Positions 41,643 to 49,342 of a stretch of 64,000 bases of DNA are shown one piece after another. Source of the stretch: Actinomycetota bacterium (GTDB taxonomy: Bacteria > Actinomycetota > Thermoleophilia > Gaiellales > F1-60-MAGs149); the NCBI GenBank assembly GCA_016870485.1, contig VGBM01000001.1:161786-225785 (forward strand), written 5' to 3'. A program made the translations under genes and the position numbers. The notes under the pieces are model-generated. The model was given only the letters and a program-made list of their open reading frames with translations. It was not told the origin of the DNA and did not search any database. How positions within the stretch are numbered: position 1 is the stretch's first letter; each line of letters starts with the position of its first letter.

Positions 41643-42100
41643 GTGCGCGCACCCGTCATCGGCCTGACCGGCATCCGCCGCGACCTGCCGACCTACCTCG
41701 GCGAGCGGACAGACCTCGACACGCTCCACCCGGGCTACGCGGACGGCGTCACGTGGCCGGTGGCCTGCCGCTGATCATCCCGCACAACGAGGACCCCGAT
41801 GCCGTTCTCGACCTCCTCGACGGGCTCGTCCTGACCGGCGGCGGCGACCTCCATCCCGAGCACCACGGGGCCGCAACCGAGACGGAGCTCGAGGACGTGA
41901 GCGCCGACGACCTCGTGGTCACCGGGCGCGTCGGCGACGTCGTCGAGGCGCTCGAGAGTCCCGACGCGTGGCCGATGGTGGGCGTGCAGTGGCACCCCGA
42001 GCAGATGCCCGAGCCCGAGCAGCAGGGGCTGTTCCGCTGGCTTGCGGACGCGGCCCGCGGCTACCGCAACGGGAGCGATCCGCGTACACTCGGAGCATGA
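41643..42100 (+). pseudogene. Broken PuuD-type gamma-glutamyl hydrolase (class I amidotransferase fold)
   Basis: A GTG at 41643 with a GGGAG site opens APVIGLTGIRRDLPTYLGE, the start of PuuD-like peptidase C26 proteins, but the frame stops at 41774. The rest continues one frame over as VAGGLPLIIPHNED, LVLTGGGDLHPEHHG and VGVQWHPEQM up to 42100. Restoring one base near 41752 joins them as YADGVTVAGGLPLIIP. About 90 central residues, including the nucleophile motif GxCRG, are also missing. The TGA at the end overlaps the ATG of the Mo oxidoreductase. Sequencing error cannot be excluded for the frameshift. Confidence 0.8.
42085..42090 (+). promoter_or_regulatory. Minus-10 box (TACACT) before the Mo oxidoreductase
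   Basis: TACACT, six-base spacer, ATG at 42097; an internal leaderless-type promoter inside the broken hydrolase gene. Confidence 0.5.
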
Positions 42101-44196
42101 GCCGCCTCGTCCACGGCGCCTGCCCGCTCGACTGCCCCGACACCTGCGCCTGGCAGGTCGAGGTCGAGGACGGCCACGCCCTGCGCCTGCGGGCCCGCAA
42201 GGACCACCCGTTCACCCGCGGCGCCCTGTGCGGAAAGGTCAACCGCTACCTCGATGCGGTCTACTCACCCGACCGCCCGACGACGCCCCTCAGGCGCGTC
42301 GGTGCCAAGGGCGACGGCGCCTTCCAGGCGATCGACTGGGACGAGGCGATCGGCCTCGCCGCCGACGGGATCCGGACCGCGATCGACCGCGACGGCCCCG
42401 AGGCCGTGATGCCGTACTACTACGCGGGCACGCTCGGCCACGTGCAGGGCTGGTCCCTCGGCCAGCGCCTGTTCAACCACCTCGGCACGACGCGCATGCT
42501 GGGCACGATCTGCACCGCCGCCGCGTCCGCCGCGATGCGCGCGACGACGGGACGCCCGCTCGGTCCCGACCCGGAGGACATGGAGCACGCCGACCTGATC
42601 CTCGTCTGGGGCACGAACCTGCTGACCTCGAACATGCACCAGTGGCACTTCGTCCACGCCGCGCAGGCGCGGGGCGCGCACCTGGTCTGCATCGACCCCC
42701 TGCCGACCGACACCGCCCAGCGCTGCGACGAGCACCTGCAGATCCTCCCCGGCACCGACGGCGCGCTGGCGATGGGCCTGATGCGGGTCGTGCTCGACCA
42801 CGGCGCGGCGGACGAGGAGTGGCTGACCGCCCACGCGGAGGGCTGGCCCGAGCTGCGCGAGCGCCTCGGCGGCTGGTCCGCCGAGCGAGCGGCTGCGATC
42901 TGCGGCATCGAGACGGCGGCGGTCGCAGCCCTCGGCGCGCGCATCGCCACCACGCGCCCGACCGCAATCCGCATCGGCCTCGGCCTGCAGCGCCACGGCG
43001 GCGCGGGTTCGGCGATCCGCACGATCCTCGCCCTCAGCGCCATCGCGGGCGACTACCGTCACGTCGGCGGCGGCGGGATGTGCATGACCGCCGGCCGCTT
43101 CGACCACCTCACGCATGAGCTCGAGGAGCCCGCCGACCTGCCGATGCCGCCCGGGCGCATCATCAACATGTCGCGGCTCGCCGAGGCCCTTACGGATCCC
43201 GACCTCGCCCCGCCGATCCGCTCGCTCGTCGTCTGGGACACCAACCCCGCCGCGACCGTGCCCGACCAGCTGCGCGCGCGCCGGGGGCTCCTGCGCGACG
43301 ACCTGCACCTGACCGTGCTCGAGCAGCGCCTGAGCGACACCGCGCTCGTCGCGGACGTCGTCCTGCCCGCGACGATGCAGCCCGAGCACCTCGACATCCA
43401 CGCCTCGTACGGGCACCACTACCTCGCCCTCAACCTGCCCGCGATCGAGCCCCCCGAGGGCTGCCTGCCCAACACGGAGATCTTCCGGCGGCTGGCGCGC
43501 GCCCTCGGGCTCGACCACCCGCGGCTGTTCGACTCCGACGAGGAGCTGGCCCGGCAGTACCTCGACACGGAGGCCGCCCGCGCGCGCGGCATCACGTTCG
43601 AGTCGCTCTCCGAGACGGGCTACGCCCGCGTCGACGACGTCCGCGGCACCGCGCCCCACGCCGAGGGCGGGTTCGCGACGCCGTCGGGCCGGATGCGCAT
43701 CGTCTGCCCGGAACTCGCCGCTGAGGGCCTCGACCCGGTCCCCGACTACATGGCCCCCGCCGAGGCCGCGGACCCGGAGCTCGCCGCCCGCTTCCCGCTC
43801 GTCCTGATCACCCCGGCGACCCGCTTCTTCCTCAACTCGACGTTCAACGACCTCGCCGGCCACCGCGCGAAGACCGGCGGGCCCTGCGTCTACCTGAGCG
43901 CCGAGGACGCGGCGGCCCGGGGCGTCACCGACGGCGACGTCGTCGAGGTCGCCAACGACCGCGGCGCCTTCACCGCCCCCGCGGCGGTCCACCCGCTGGC
44001 CCGGCCCGGGATCGCGTGGGCCTACAAGGTGCACGCTACCGACGGCGTGCGCGGCGTCAACGTCAACGCCACCACGGCCGTGCGCGACGCCGACATGGGC
44101 GGCTCCCCCACGTTCCATGACAACCGCGTCGAGATCGCGCTCGTGGCGACGGCAGCGGCCGAACGCGACGCCCAGGCCGCCGCCGCGGGCGACTAG
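42097..44196 (+). CDS. Molybdopterin oxidoreductase (DMSO reductase superfamily)
   Basis: 699 residues. The N-terminal Fe4S4 motif has Cys9, Cys13, Cys17 and Cys45 (CPLDCPDTC, then GALCGK). Mo-bisPGD segments follow: LFNHLGTTRMLGTICTAAAS, DLILVWGTNLLTSNMH, and near the C-terminus LVLITPATRFFLNSTFND with a C-terminal dinucleotide domain. No Tat signal, so it is cytosolic. No obvious Fe-S or membrane partner gene is adjacent. The TACACT box six bases upstream could express it independently of the damaged genes before it. Its TAG shares CTAG with the convergent FAD enzyme. Confidence 0.93.
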   Translation: MSRLVHGACPLDCPDTCAWQVEVEDGHALRLRARKDHPFTRGALCGKVNRYLDAVYSPDRPTTPLRRVGAKGDGAFQAIDWDEAIGLAADGIRTAIDRDGPEAVMPYYYAGTLGHVQGWSLGQRLFNHLGTTRMLGTICTAAASAAMRATTGRPLGPDPEDMEHADLILVWGTNLLTSNMHQWHFVHAAQARGAHLVCIDPLPTDTAQRCDEHLQILPGTDGALAMGLMRVVLDHGAADEEWLTAHAEGWPELRERLGGWSAERAAAICGIETAAVAALGARIATTRPTAIRIGLGLQRHGGAGSAIRTILALSAIAGDYRHVGGGGMCMTAGRFDHLTHELEEPADLPMPPGRIINMSRLAEALTDPDLAPPIRSLVVWDTNPAATVPDQLRARRGLLRDDLHLTVLEQRLSDTALVADVVLPATMQPEHLDIHASYGHHYLALNLPAIEPPEGCLPNTEIFRRLARALGLDHPRLFDSDEELARQYLDTEAARARGITFESLSETGYARVDDVRGTAPHAEGGFATPSGRMRIVCPELAAEGLDPVPDYMAPAEAADPELAARFPLVLITPATRFFLNSTFNDLAGHRAKTGGPCVYLSAEDAAARGVTDGDVVEVANDRGAFTAPAAVHPLARPGIAWAYKVHATDGVRGVNVNATTAVRDADMGGSPTFHDNRVEIALVATAAAERDAQAAAAGD

Positions 44197-45602
44197 CCGC
44201 TCTTCGCCTTCGACTTCTTCGGGATCATCCCGGCCGGCGCGAGGCGCGCCAGCGCGTCGGCGACGCGTCCCGGGGCGCGCCCCTCGGCCTCGCGCGCCTC
44301 CTTGGCGGCGACGCCGGTGCGCACCGCATGCGCGCCGATCCAGCGCACGGGATCGGGCGGGAACGAGCCGGGGTGGCCGTTGACGAGCGCGCAGCCCGCG
44401 AGGCCCGAGCGGTCGCCGACGGCGAGGTCCGCGAGGATCCGCCCGCCGACGCGGCACGGGCCGACGCCGTTGCCGGAGAAGCCCGCGCCGTAGAGGATGT
44501 GCTCGCGGCCGCCGAGGTTGCCGAACAGGGGGATGCCCGTCGGCGAGCGGTCGATCGGGCCCGACCAGTCGTGCGCGATCGGGACGTCGGCGAGGTTCGG
44601 GTAGAGCCGCCGGAACCCGCGCGTGACGTCGGCGGCGCGGCGGGCGTCGCGGTCGAAGCTCGCCCCCATGCGCGCGCCGAGGGCAATGCCCCATCCGCCC
44701 TTGCCGAACGCGATGCGGCCGTCCTCCGTCGTGCGGTAGTAGTGCACCTGCAGCTGCGAGTCCGAGATGCACTCGCCGCCGGTCCAGCCGATCTCCCCCA
44801 GCCGCTCCGGGATCGGCGCCGTCGCGACCATGTCGCTCGAGATCGCCACGATCCGGCGGTGCAGCTCGCGGATGCCGGCGCTGTGGGCGTTGACGGCGAG
44901 GATCACGCGGTCGGCGGTCAGCGCGCCACCCGGCGTGCGGACGACGGCGGGTCGCCGACGGTCCAGCTCGACCATCGGGCTGCGCTCGTAGATGCGCACC
45001 CCGAGGTTCAGCGCCACGCGCATCAGGCCGCGCACGAGGAAGCCCGGGTGCACCGTGGCGCCCGACGGCTCCAGCACGCCCTCCAGGTGCACGGGCGAGC
45101 CGGTGCGGCGCGCGACCTCATCGGGCGTCAGCTCGACGAAGGGCGTCACGCCGAGCTCCGCGCACTGCGCGACCGCCGGAGCCCACGAGCCGCGCTGCAC
45201 CTCGGTGGCCGCCGTCCACAGGTAGCCGCCCTGGCGGAACTGCGCATCGATGCGGTGCTGCTCGCAGAACGCGCCGATCTCGCCGATCGCGGCCTCCGAG
45301 GCGCGGGCAAGCTCGACCCCGCCCTCCGCCCCGGCCAGCTTCACGAGCGTGCCGATCTTCGGCCACCAGCTGAGGACGAAGCCGCCGTTACGACCGGACG
45401 CGCCGCCGCCGCAGACGTCGCGCTCGACGATCGCCACGTCGATCGCCGGATCGCGCTCCTTCAGGAGGATGGCGGTCCAGAGGCCGAGGTAGCCGCCGCC
45501 GACGATGGCCACGTCGGCGCGGTCGCCGCCGCGCAGCTCCGGGGCCGGCGTGGAGCCCGTGTAAGCCTGCTCGAGCCAGAGGGAGCGGTGGTCGCCGTTC
45601 AT
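44193..45602 (-). CDS. FAD-dependent amine oxidoreductase (DAO family, PuuB-like)
   Basis: 469 residues: dinucleotide motif VAIVGGGYLGLWTAILLKE near residue 30, GASGRNGGFVLSWWPK that closely resembles gamma-glutamylputrescine oxidoreductases, and a C-terminal FAD loop GAGFSGNGVGPCRVGG. Likely oxidises an amine or gamma-glutamyl-amine to an aldehyde. Convergent with the Mo oxidoreductase. Together with the GS homologue and PuuD remnant it completes three of four Puu-type functions; an aldehyde dehydrogenase is not seen. The C-terminus is Lys-rich (PKKSKAKSG). Confidence 0.92.
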   Translation of the reverse strand: MNGDHRSLWLEQAYTGSTPAPELRGGDRADVAIVGGGYLGLWTAILLKERDPAIDVAIVERDVCGGGASGRNGGFVLSWWPKIGTLVKLAGAEGGVELARASEAAIGEIGAFCEQHRIDAQFRQGGYLWTAATEVQRGSWAPAVAQCAELGVTPFVELTPDEVARRTGSPVHLEGVLEPSGATVHPGFLVRGLMRVALNLGVRIYERSPMVELDRRRPAVVRTPGGALTADRVILAVNAHSAGIRELHRRIVAISSDMVATAPIPERLGEIGWTGGECISDSQLQVHYYRTTEDGRIAFGKGGWGIALGARMGASFDRDARRAADVTRGFRRLYPNLADVPIAHDWSGPIDRSPTGIPLFGNLGGREHILYGAGFSGNGVGPCRVGGRILADLAVGDRSGLAGCALVNGHPGSFPPDPVRWIGAHAVRTGVAAKEAREAEGRAPGRVADALARLAPAGMIPKKSKAKSG

Positions 45603-45663
45603 TCCCCGTGATGGTGACAGGGTGCCGGGCCGCAGTCCACCGGACACGGCGCCGGATCTGGGT

Positions 45664-45669
45664 AACACT
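45664..45669 (+). promoter_or_regulatory. Minus-10-like element (AACACT) of the L,D-transpeptidase
   Basis: TAACACT followed by six bases and GTG at 45676; a variant of the leaderless pattern. Confidence 0.4.
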
Positions 45670-45675
45670 ACGCCC

Positions 45676-46461
45676 GTGCCCGTCCGCTTCATCGCGATCA
45701 CCGGCCTCGTGCTCATCGCCACGGTCCTCCCGGTGCCGACGGCGCTGGCCTCCGGCCCGCGCCAGATCGAGGAGGTCGCGCCGCCACCCGAGCCGACCCT
45801 CGCCGACCTCCCCGTGCTGGAGCCGAGCTACCGGCCGACGAACGCCGTCTCCTGGACCGCCCGCATTGTGACGTCGGTGACCGTGCGCTCCGTCCCCGGC
45901 GCGGGCCTCCTCGGCCGCGGCCTCAAACCGTGGGTGCCCGGCACCGGCAACCCGATCGAGCTGATGATCCTCGAGCGTCGCGCCGACGCCGAGGGCCAGC
46001 CGTGGCTGAAGGTGCTGATGCCGTACCGCCCCAACGGGCTGACCGGATGGATTCCCGAGGCCGCGACGATCGTGCGGCGAAACCGGGTCCTCGTCGTCAT
46101 CTCGCTGCGGCGCCACACGCTCACCGTCTACCGCGACGGACGCAAGGTGCACCGGGTCGGGGTCGCGCTCGGCGCGCCGGATACCCCGACTCCGAAGGGC
46201 CGCTTCGCGGTCTACCAGGAGGTGCGGGAGCCCTGGTTCAGCCCGCTCGGTCCGTGGGCGCTGCACCTCACCGCCCACTCGAACGTGCTCTTCGAGTACG
46301 CGGGAGGTCCGGGTCGCGTGGCGATCCACGGCGCCCGCGGCGCGCTCTGGGCCGAGGCGGGCACGAACCCCTCGCACGGCTGCATCCGCGTCCCGGACCC
46401 CGGGATCGGCCGCGTCGCGGCCCTCGTCACCCCGGGCACGCCCGTCGTGATCCGCGGCTAG
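45676..46461 (+). CDS. L,D-transpeptidase (YkuD domain), secreted
   Basis: 261 residues with an N-terminal signal peptide (FIAITGLVLIATVLPVPTALA), an SH3-like segment (residues about 60-130), and a YkuD catalytic domain. The active site is H218-G219 to S233-H234-G235-C236 in NPSHGCIRV, with Cys236 as nucleophile. It likely forms 3-3 cross-links or anchors proteins in peptidoglycan. Monocistronic; its TAG shares CTAG with lutC. Confidence 0.93.
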   Translation: MPVRFIAITGLVLIATVLPVPTALASGPRQIEEVAPPPEPTLADLPVLEPSYRPTNAVSWTARIVTSVTVRSVPGAGLLGRGLKPWVPGTGNPIELMILERRADAEGQPWLKVLMPYRPNGLTGWIPEAATIVRRNRVLVVISLRRHTLTVYRDGRKVHRVGVALGAPDTPTPKGRFAVYQEVREPWFSPLGPWALHLTAHSNVLFEYAGGPGRVAIHGARGALWAEAGTNPSHGCIRVPDPGIGRVAALVTPGTPVVIRG

Positions 46462-47105
46462 ACGACGAGCAGCACGTGCACGCGGCCGGGGCCGTGGACC
46501 CCGAGGATCAGCGTCTTCTCGATGTCGGCGCTGCGGCTCGGACCCGACTGCAGCGCGAACATGCTGCCGGCGGCGGCGAGGACGTCGCCGTCGACCAGTG
46601 CGTGCAGGCCGTCGACGACCTGATCGGCGCGTACCACGCAGACGTGCGTCGGGGCGATCAGAGCGGCCGCGCGGCCGGTCGCGCCCGTGGTCACGATCGA
46701 CCCCGTCGCGGCCACCGCGGCGAGGCAGCCGGTGACCGTCGCATCCAGCGCAGCCGCCCGGGCCCGCTCGGGCGCGACGTCGGCGTAGTCGTCGACCTGA
46801 AGCCCGGCGGACCGGCACGCCTCGCGCACCGGCTCGAGCAGGTCGCCGAGGTCCGCGGCGATGGCAACCGCGCCTGCACCCGCCGCTTCGAGGGCGGCGG
46901 CGACGGCCGATGCGGCCCCCGCGGCGTCGACGCGCTCGACGATCGTGGAGACGGCCTCGGCCTCGGTCTGGAAGCGGTCGAGCGGCGACTCCCCCGCGCG
47001 CAGCTCGGTCGGGGCGTCCGGCGCCGCGGCACGATCCGGCAGCCCGGGGTCGTGCCCGCGCGGCGTCGAGGCGACGGCCGCCATGAAGGAGGCACGGTCG
47101 GTCAC
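46458..47105 (-). CDS. lutC: Lactate utilization protein C (LUD domain)
   Basis: 215 residues with the LUD-domain core: GATGRAAALIAPTHVCVVRADQVV, cut by glycine loops, and GPSRSADIEKTLILGVHGP at the C-terminus, the typical LutC/YkgG ending. LutABC oxidises L-lactate to pyruvate. GTG overlaps the lutB stop (GTGA). No lactate permease gene is in the window. Confidence 0.93.
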   Translation of the reverse strand: MTDRASFMAAVASTPRGHDPGLPDRAAAPDAPTELRAGESPLDRFQTEAEAVSTIVERVDAAGAASAVAAALEAAGAGAVAIAADLGDLLEPVREACRSAGLQVDDYADVAPERARAAALDATVTGCLAAVAATGSIVTTGATGRAAALIAPTHVCVVRADQVVDGLHALVDGDVLAAAGSMFALQSGPSRSADIEKTLILGVHGPGRVHVLLVV

Positions 47106-48559
47106 CGACGGCGGCCCAGAACGAGGTCGCGAGTCGCCGTCCAACGCGCGAGGCCGGGCACGCGCCGCGAGACAACACCGTCGCGGGCCAGCACGGCGAG
47201 GCCCGCACGGGCGACCGCGGTGCTGGCGCGGTAGGTCGCCGGGTGCCGCCAGGCAAGCCCCCAGGCGCGGAAGGCGAGGCGCTCGCTCAGGGGCGCGACG
47301 TCCTCGGCCACGCGCCGGCGGCGGAGGCCCAGGAGGAGGTCGTGCAGCGGGATCCGGACCGGGCAGATGTCGTCGCAGGCCCCGCACAGGGTCGTCGCGT
47401 GCGAGAGCTCGCCGCCGTCGGCCTGCCCGCGGAAGAGCGGGGTCAGGACGGCGCCGATCGGCCCGCCGTAGACCCAGCCGTAGGCGTGCCCCCCGACCTG
47501 GCGGTAGACGGGGCAAACGTTCTGGCAGGCGCCGCAGCGGATGCAGTGCAGCGCCTCCTCGAACTCGCCGCCGAGGAGCGCGGAGCGGCCGCCGTCGAGG
47601 AGCACCACGTGCATCTCCTCGGGACCGTCGGGCTCGCCGGCGCCGCGCGGCCCGCCGAGGACGGAGACGTAGGTGGTGATCTGCTGGCCCGTGCCGTGCC
47701 CGGTCAGGAGCGGCAGGAGGACGGCGAGGTCGGTGCGGCGCGGCAGCATCTTCTCGATGCCGACGAGGGCGATGTGGATGCGCGGCAGGGACGTCGTCAG
47801 GCGCCCGTTGCCCTCGTTGGTGACCATGGCCACCTCCCCGGTCTCCGCGATCAGGAAGTTGCCCCCGGAGATCCCCGCGTCGGCGGTCAGGAAGGCGTGG
47901 CGCAGGCCCTCGCGCGCGAAGCCGGTCAGGGCCTCCGGGTCGTCGGGCAGGTCCTCACCGGCCATCGCGCTGAACAGCTCGTGCACCTCGCCCTGCGTGC
48001 GGTGCAGGATCGGCGCGATCACGTGACTCGGACGGTCGCCCATCGCCTGCACAACGAACTCCCCGAGGTCCGTCTCGACGACGTCGATCCCCGCCCCCTC
48101 GAGGGCGCTGTTGAGCGAGACCTCCTCGGAGGCCATCGACTTCGACTTGACGACCCGGCCGACGCCGCGCTCGGCACAGAGCCCGGCGACGATCCGCCGC
48201 GCCTCGGCCTCGTCGGCGGCGAAGTGCACCTGCGTGCCACGGGCCTCGGCGCGGTCGACCCACTGCTCGAGGTACGTCGGCAGGTTGGTGATCGCGTGAG
48301 CGCGGATCCGCCGGGCCTCGTCGCGCAGCGCGTCGTGGGCCGTGCCGGCGAAGCGCCGCTGCAGCGCGAAGACGGTGTGGTCGGTGGCGTTCGCGATCGC
48401 CGTGCGCTGGAACGGACGCGCGAGGTTCTCCCGCGCGCGCTCCTCGAACGTGGTGTCGGCGAGGCTGTCGGCGCCCGGCTGGTGGGCGGGTGCGGCCCAG
48501 CCCGGCGGCAGCGGCCGACCGCCGACCTCGGCGTCCTCACGGGGGGTCGTGGCGCTCAC
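47102..48559 (-). CDS. lutB: Lactate utilization protein B (Fe-S protein with LUD domain)
   Basis: 485 residues: an N-terminal LUD domain (KSKSMASEEVSLN, NEGNGRLTTSLPRIHIALVG) and two C-terminal 4Fe-4S motifs, CIRCGACQNVCPVYRQ and CGACDDICPVRIPL. It passes electrons from lactate oxidation to the respiratory chain. Second gene of the overlapping lutA-lutB-lutC operon. Confidence 0.95.
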   Translation of the reverse strand: MSATTPREDAEVGGRPLPPGWAAPAHQPGADSLADTTFEERARENLARPFQRTAIANATDHTVFALQRRFAGTAHDALRDEARRIRAHAITNLPTYLEQWVDRAEARGTQVHFAADEAEARRIVAGLCAERGVGRVVKSKSMASEEVSLNSALEGAGIDVVETDLGEFVVQAMGDRPSHVIAPILHRTQGEVHELFSAMAGEDLPDDPEALTGFAREGLRHAFLTADAGISGGNFLIAETGEVAMVTNEGNGRLTTSLPRIHIALVGIEKMLPRRTDLAVLLPLLTGHGTGQQITTYVSVLGGPRGAGEPDGPEEMHVVLLDGGRSALLGGEFEEALHCIRCGACQNVCPVYRQVGGHAYGWVYGGPIGAVLTPLFRGQADGGELSHATTLCGACDDICPVRIPLHDLLLGLRRRRVAEDVAPLSERLAFRAWGLAWRHPATYRASTAVARAGLAVLARDGVVSRRVPGLARWTATRDLVLGRRR

Positions 48560-49293
48560 GCGAGGGCCTCCCGCAGCAGGCTCGCGACGTGCCGGACGCG
48601 GACGGGCGAGCCGGTGCGCGACATGCGCCCCTCGAGCTGCAGGAGGCAGCCCGGGTCGGCCGAGACCAGGAGGTCGACGCCGGTGGCGTCGACGTCGGCG
48701 ATCTTGCTGTCCGCCATCGCGGTCGACACCTCGGGGTAACGGCCGCTGAAGGTGCCGCCGAAGCCGCAGCAGCGCTCGCCGCTTGCGAGCGGCACGAGCT
48801 CGAGGCCCTCGACCTGCGCGAGCACCGTGCGCGGCTCCTCGCGCAGGCGCAGCTCGCGCAGCATGTGGCAGGAGTCGTGGTACCCCACCCGCACGTCCAG
48901 CCGCGGCCCGAGCGCGCGCAGCGCCGCGGGGTCGTCGGCGAGGAAGGCCGACAGCTCACGCACGCGCCGGGCGACGCGGGCCGCGCCCTCCGCCTCGGGC
49001 CGTCCGTGGAAGAGCTCGCGCCAGTGCAGCCGCAGCATGCTCGTGCACGAGCCCGACGGCAGCACGATCGGGTCGTCCGTGCCGTCGTCGAGCGCGCGCA
49101 GGGTCGCCGCGGCGACCGCCCGGGCCGGCTCGTCGAAGCCCGAGTTGAAGGCGGGCTGGCCGCAGCAGGTCGCGCCGTGAACGCGCTCCACGTCGTGGCC
49201 GAGCGCGCGCAGGACGTGCTCAGCGTCGTCGGCGGTACGTCGGGCGACGACGTCGGCGAGGCAGGTCGTGAAGAGGCGCACGCGGCGGGTCAC
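48556..49293 (-). CDS. lutA: Lactate utilization protein A (Fe-S oxidoreductase, CCG domains)
   Basis: 245 residues with two cysteine-rich CCG domains: ATCCGQPAFNSG in the first half and GERCCGFGGTFSGRYPE in the second, with SCHMLRELRL between, as in LutA/GlpC-type subunits. GTG at 49293 is chosen to give the family start (RRVRLFTTCLADVV). It overlaps lutB by four bases. Confidence 0.94.
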   Translation of the reverse strand: MTRRVRLFTTCLADVVARRTADDAEHVLRALGHDVERVHGATCCGQPAFNSGFDEPARAVAAATLRALDDGTDDPIVLPSGSCTSMLRLHWRELFHGRPEAEGAARVARRVRELSAFLADDPAALRALGPRLDVRVGYHDSCHMLRELRLREEPRTVLAQVEGLELVPLASGERCCGFGGTFSGRYPEVSTAMADSKIADVDATGVDLLVSADPGCLLQLEGRMSRTGSPVRVRHVASLLREALA

Positions 49294-49342
49294 ACCAGAA
49301 TGATCCGCGATGGGCCCGCGGGTGTCCACGTCGAGGCGGCCG

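Noticed and set aside
41643-41774. A separate 43-residue protein
   Set aside because: The sequence is the N-terminus of a PuuD-type hydrolase whose remainder follows in another frame.
39849-42100. Mobile-element insertion as the cause of the damaged GS and hydrolase genes
   Set aside because: No inverted repeats, target duplications or transposase sequence are present; the changes are simple losses.
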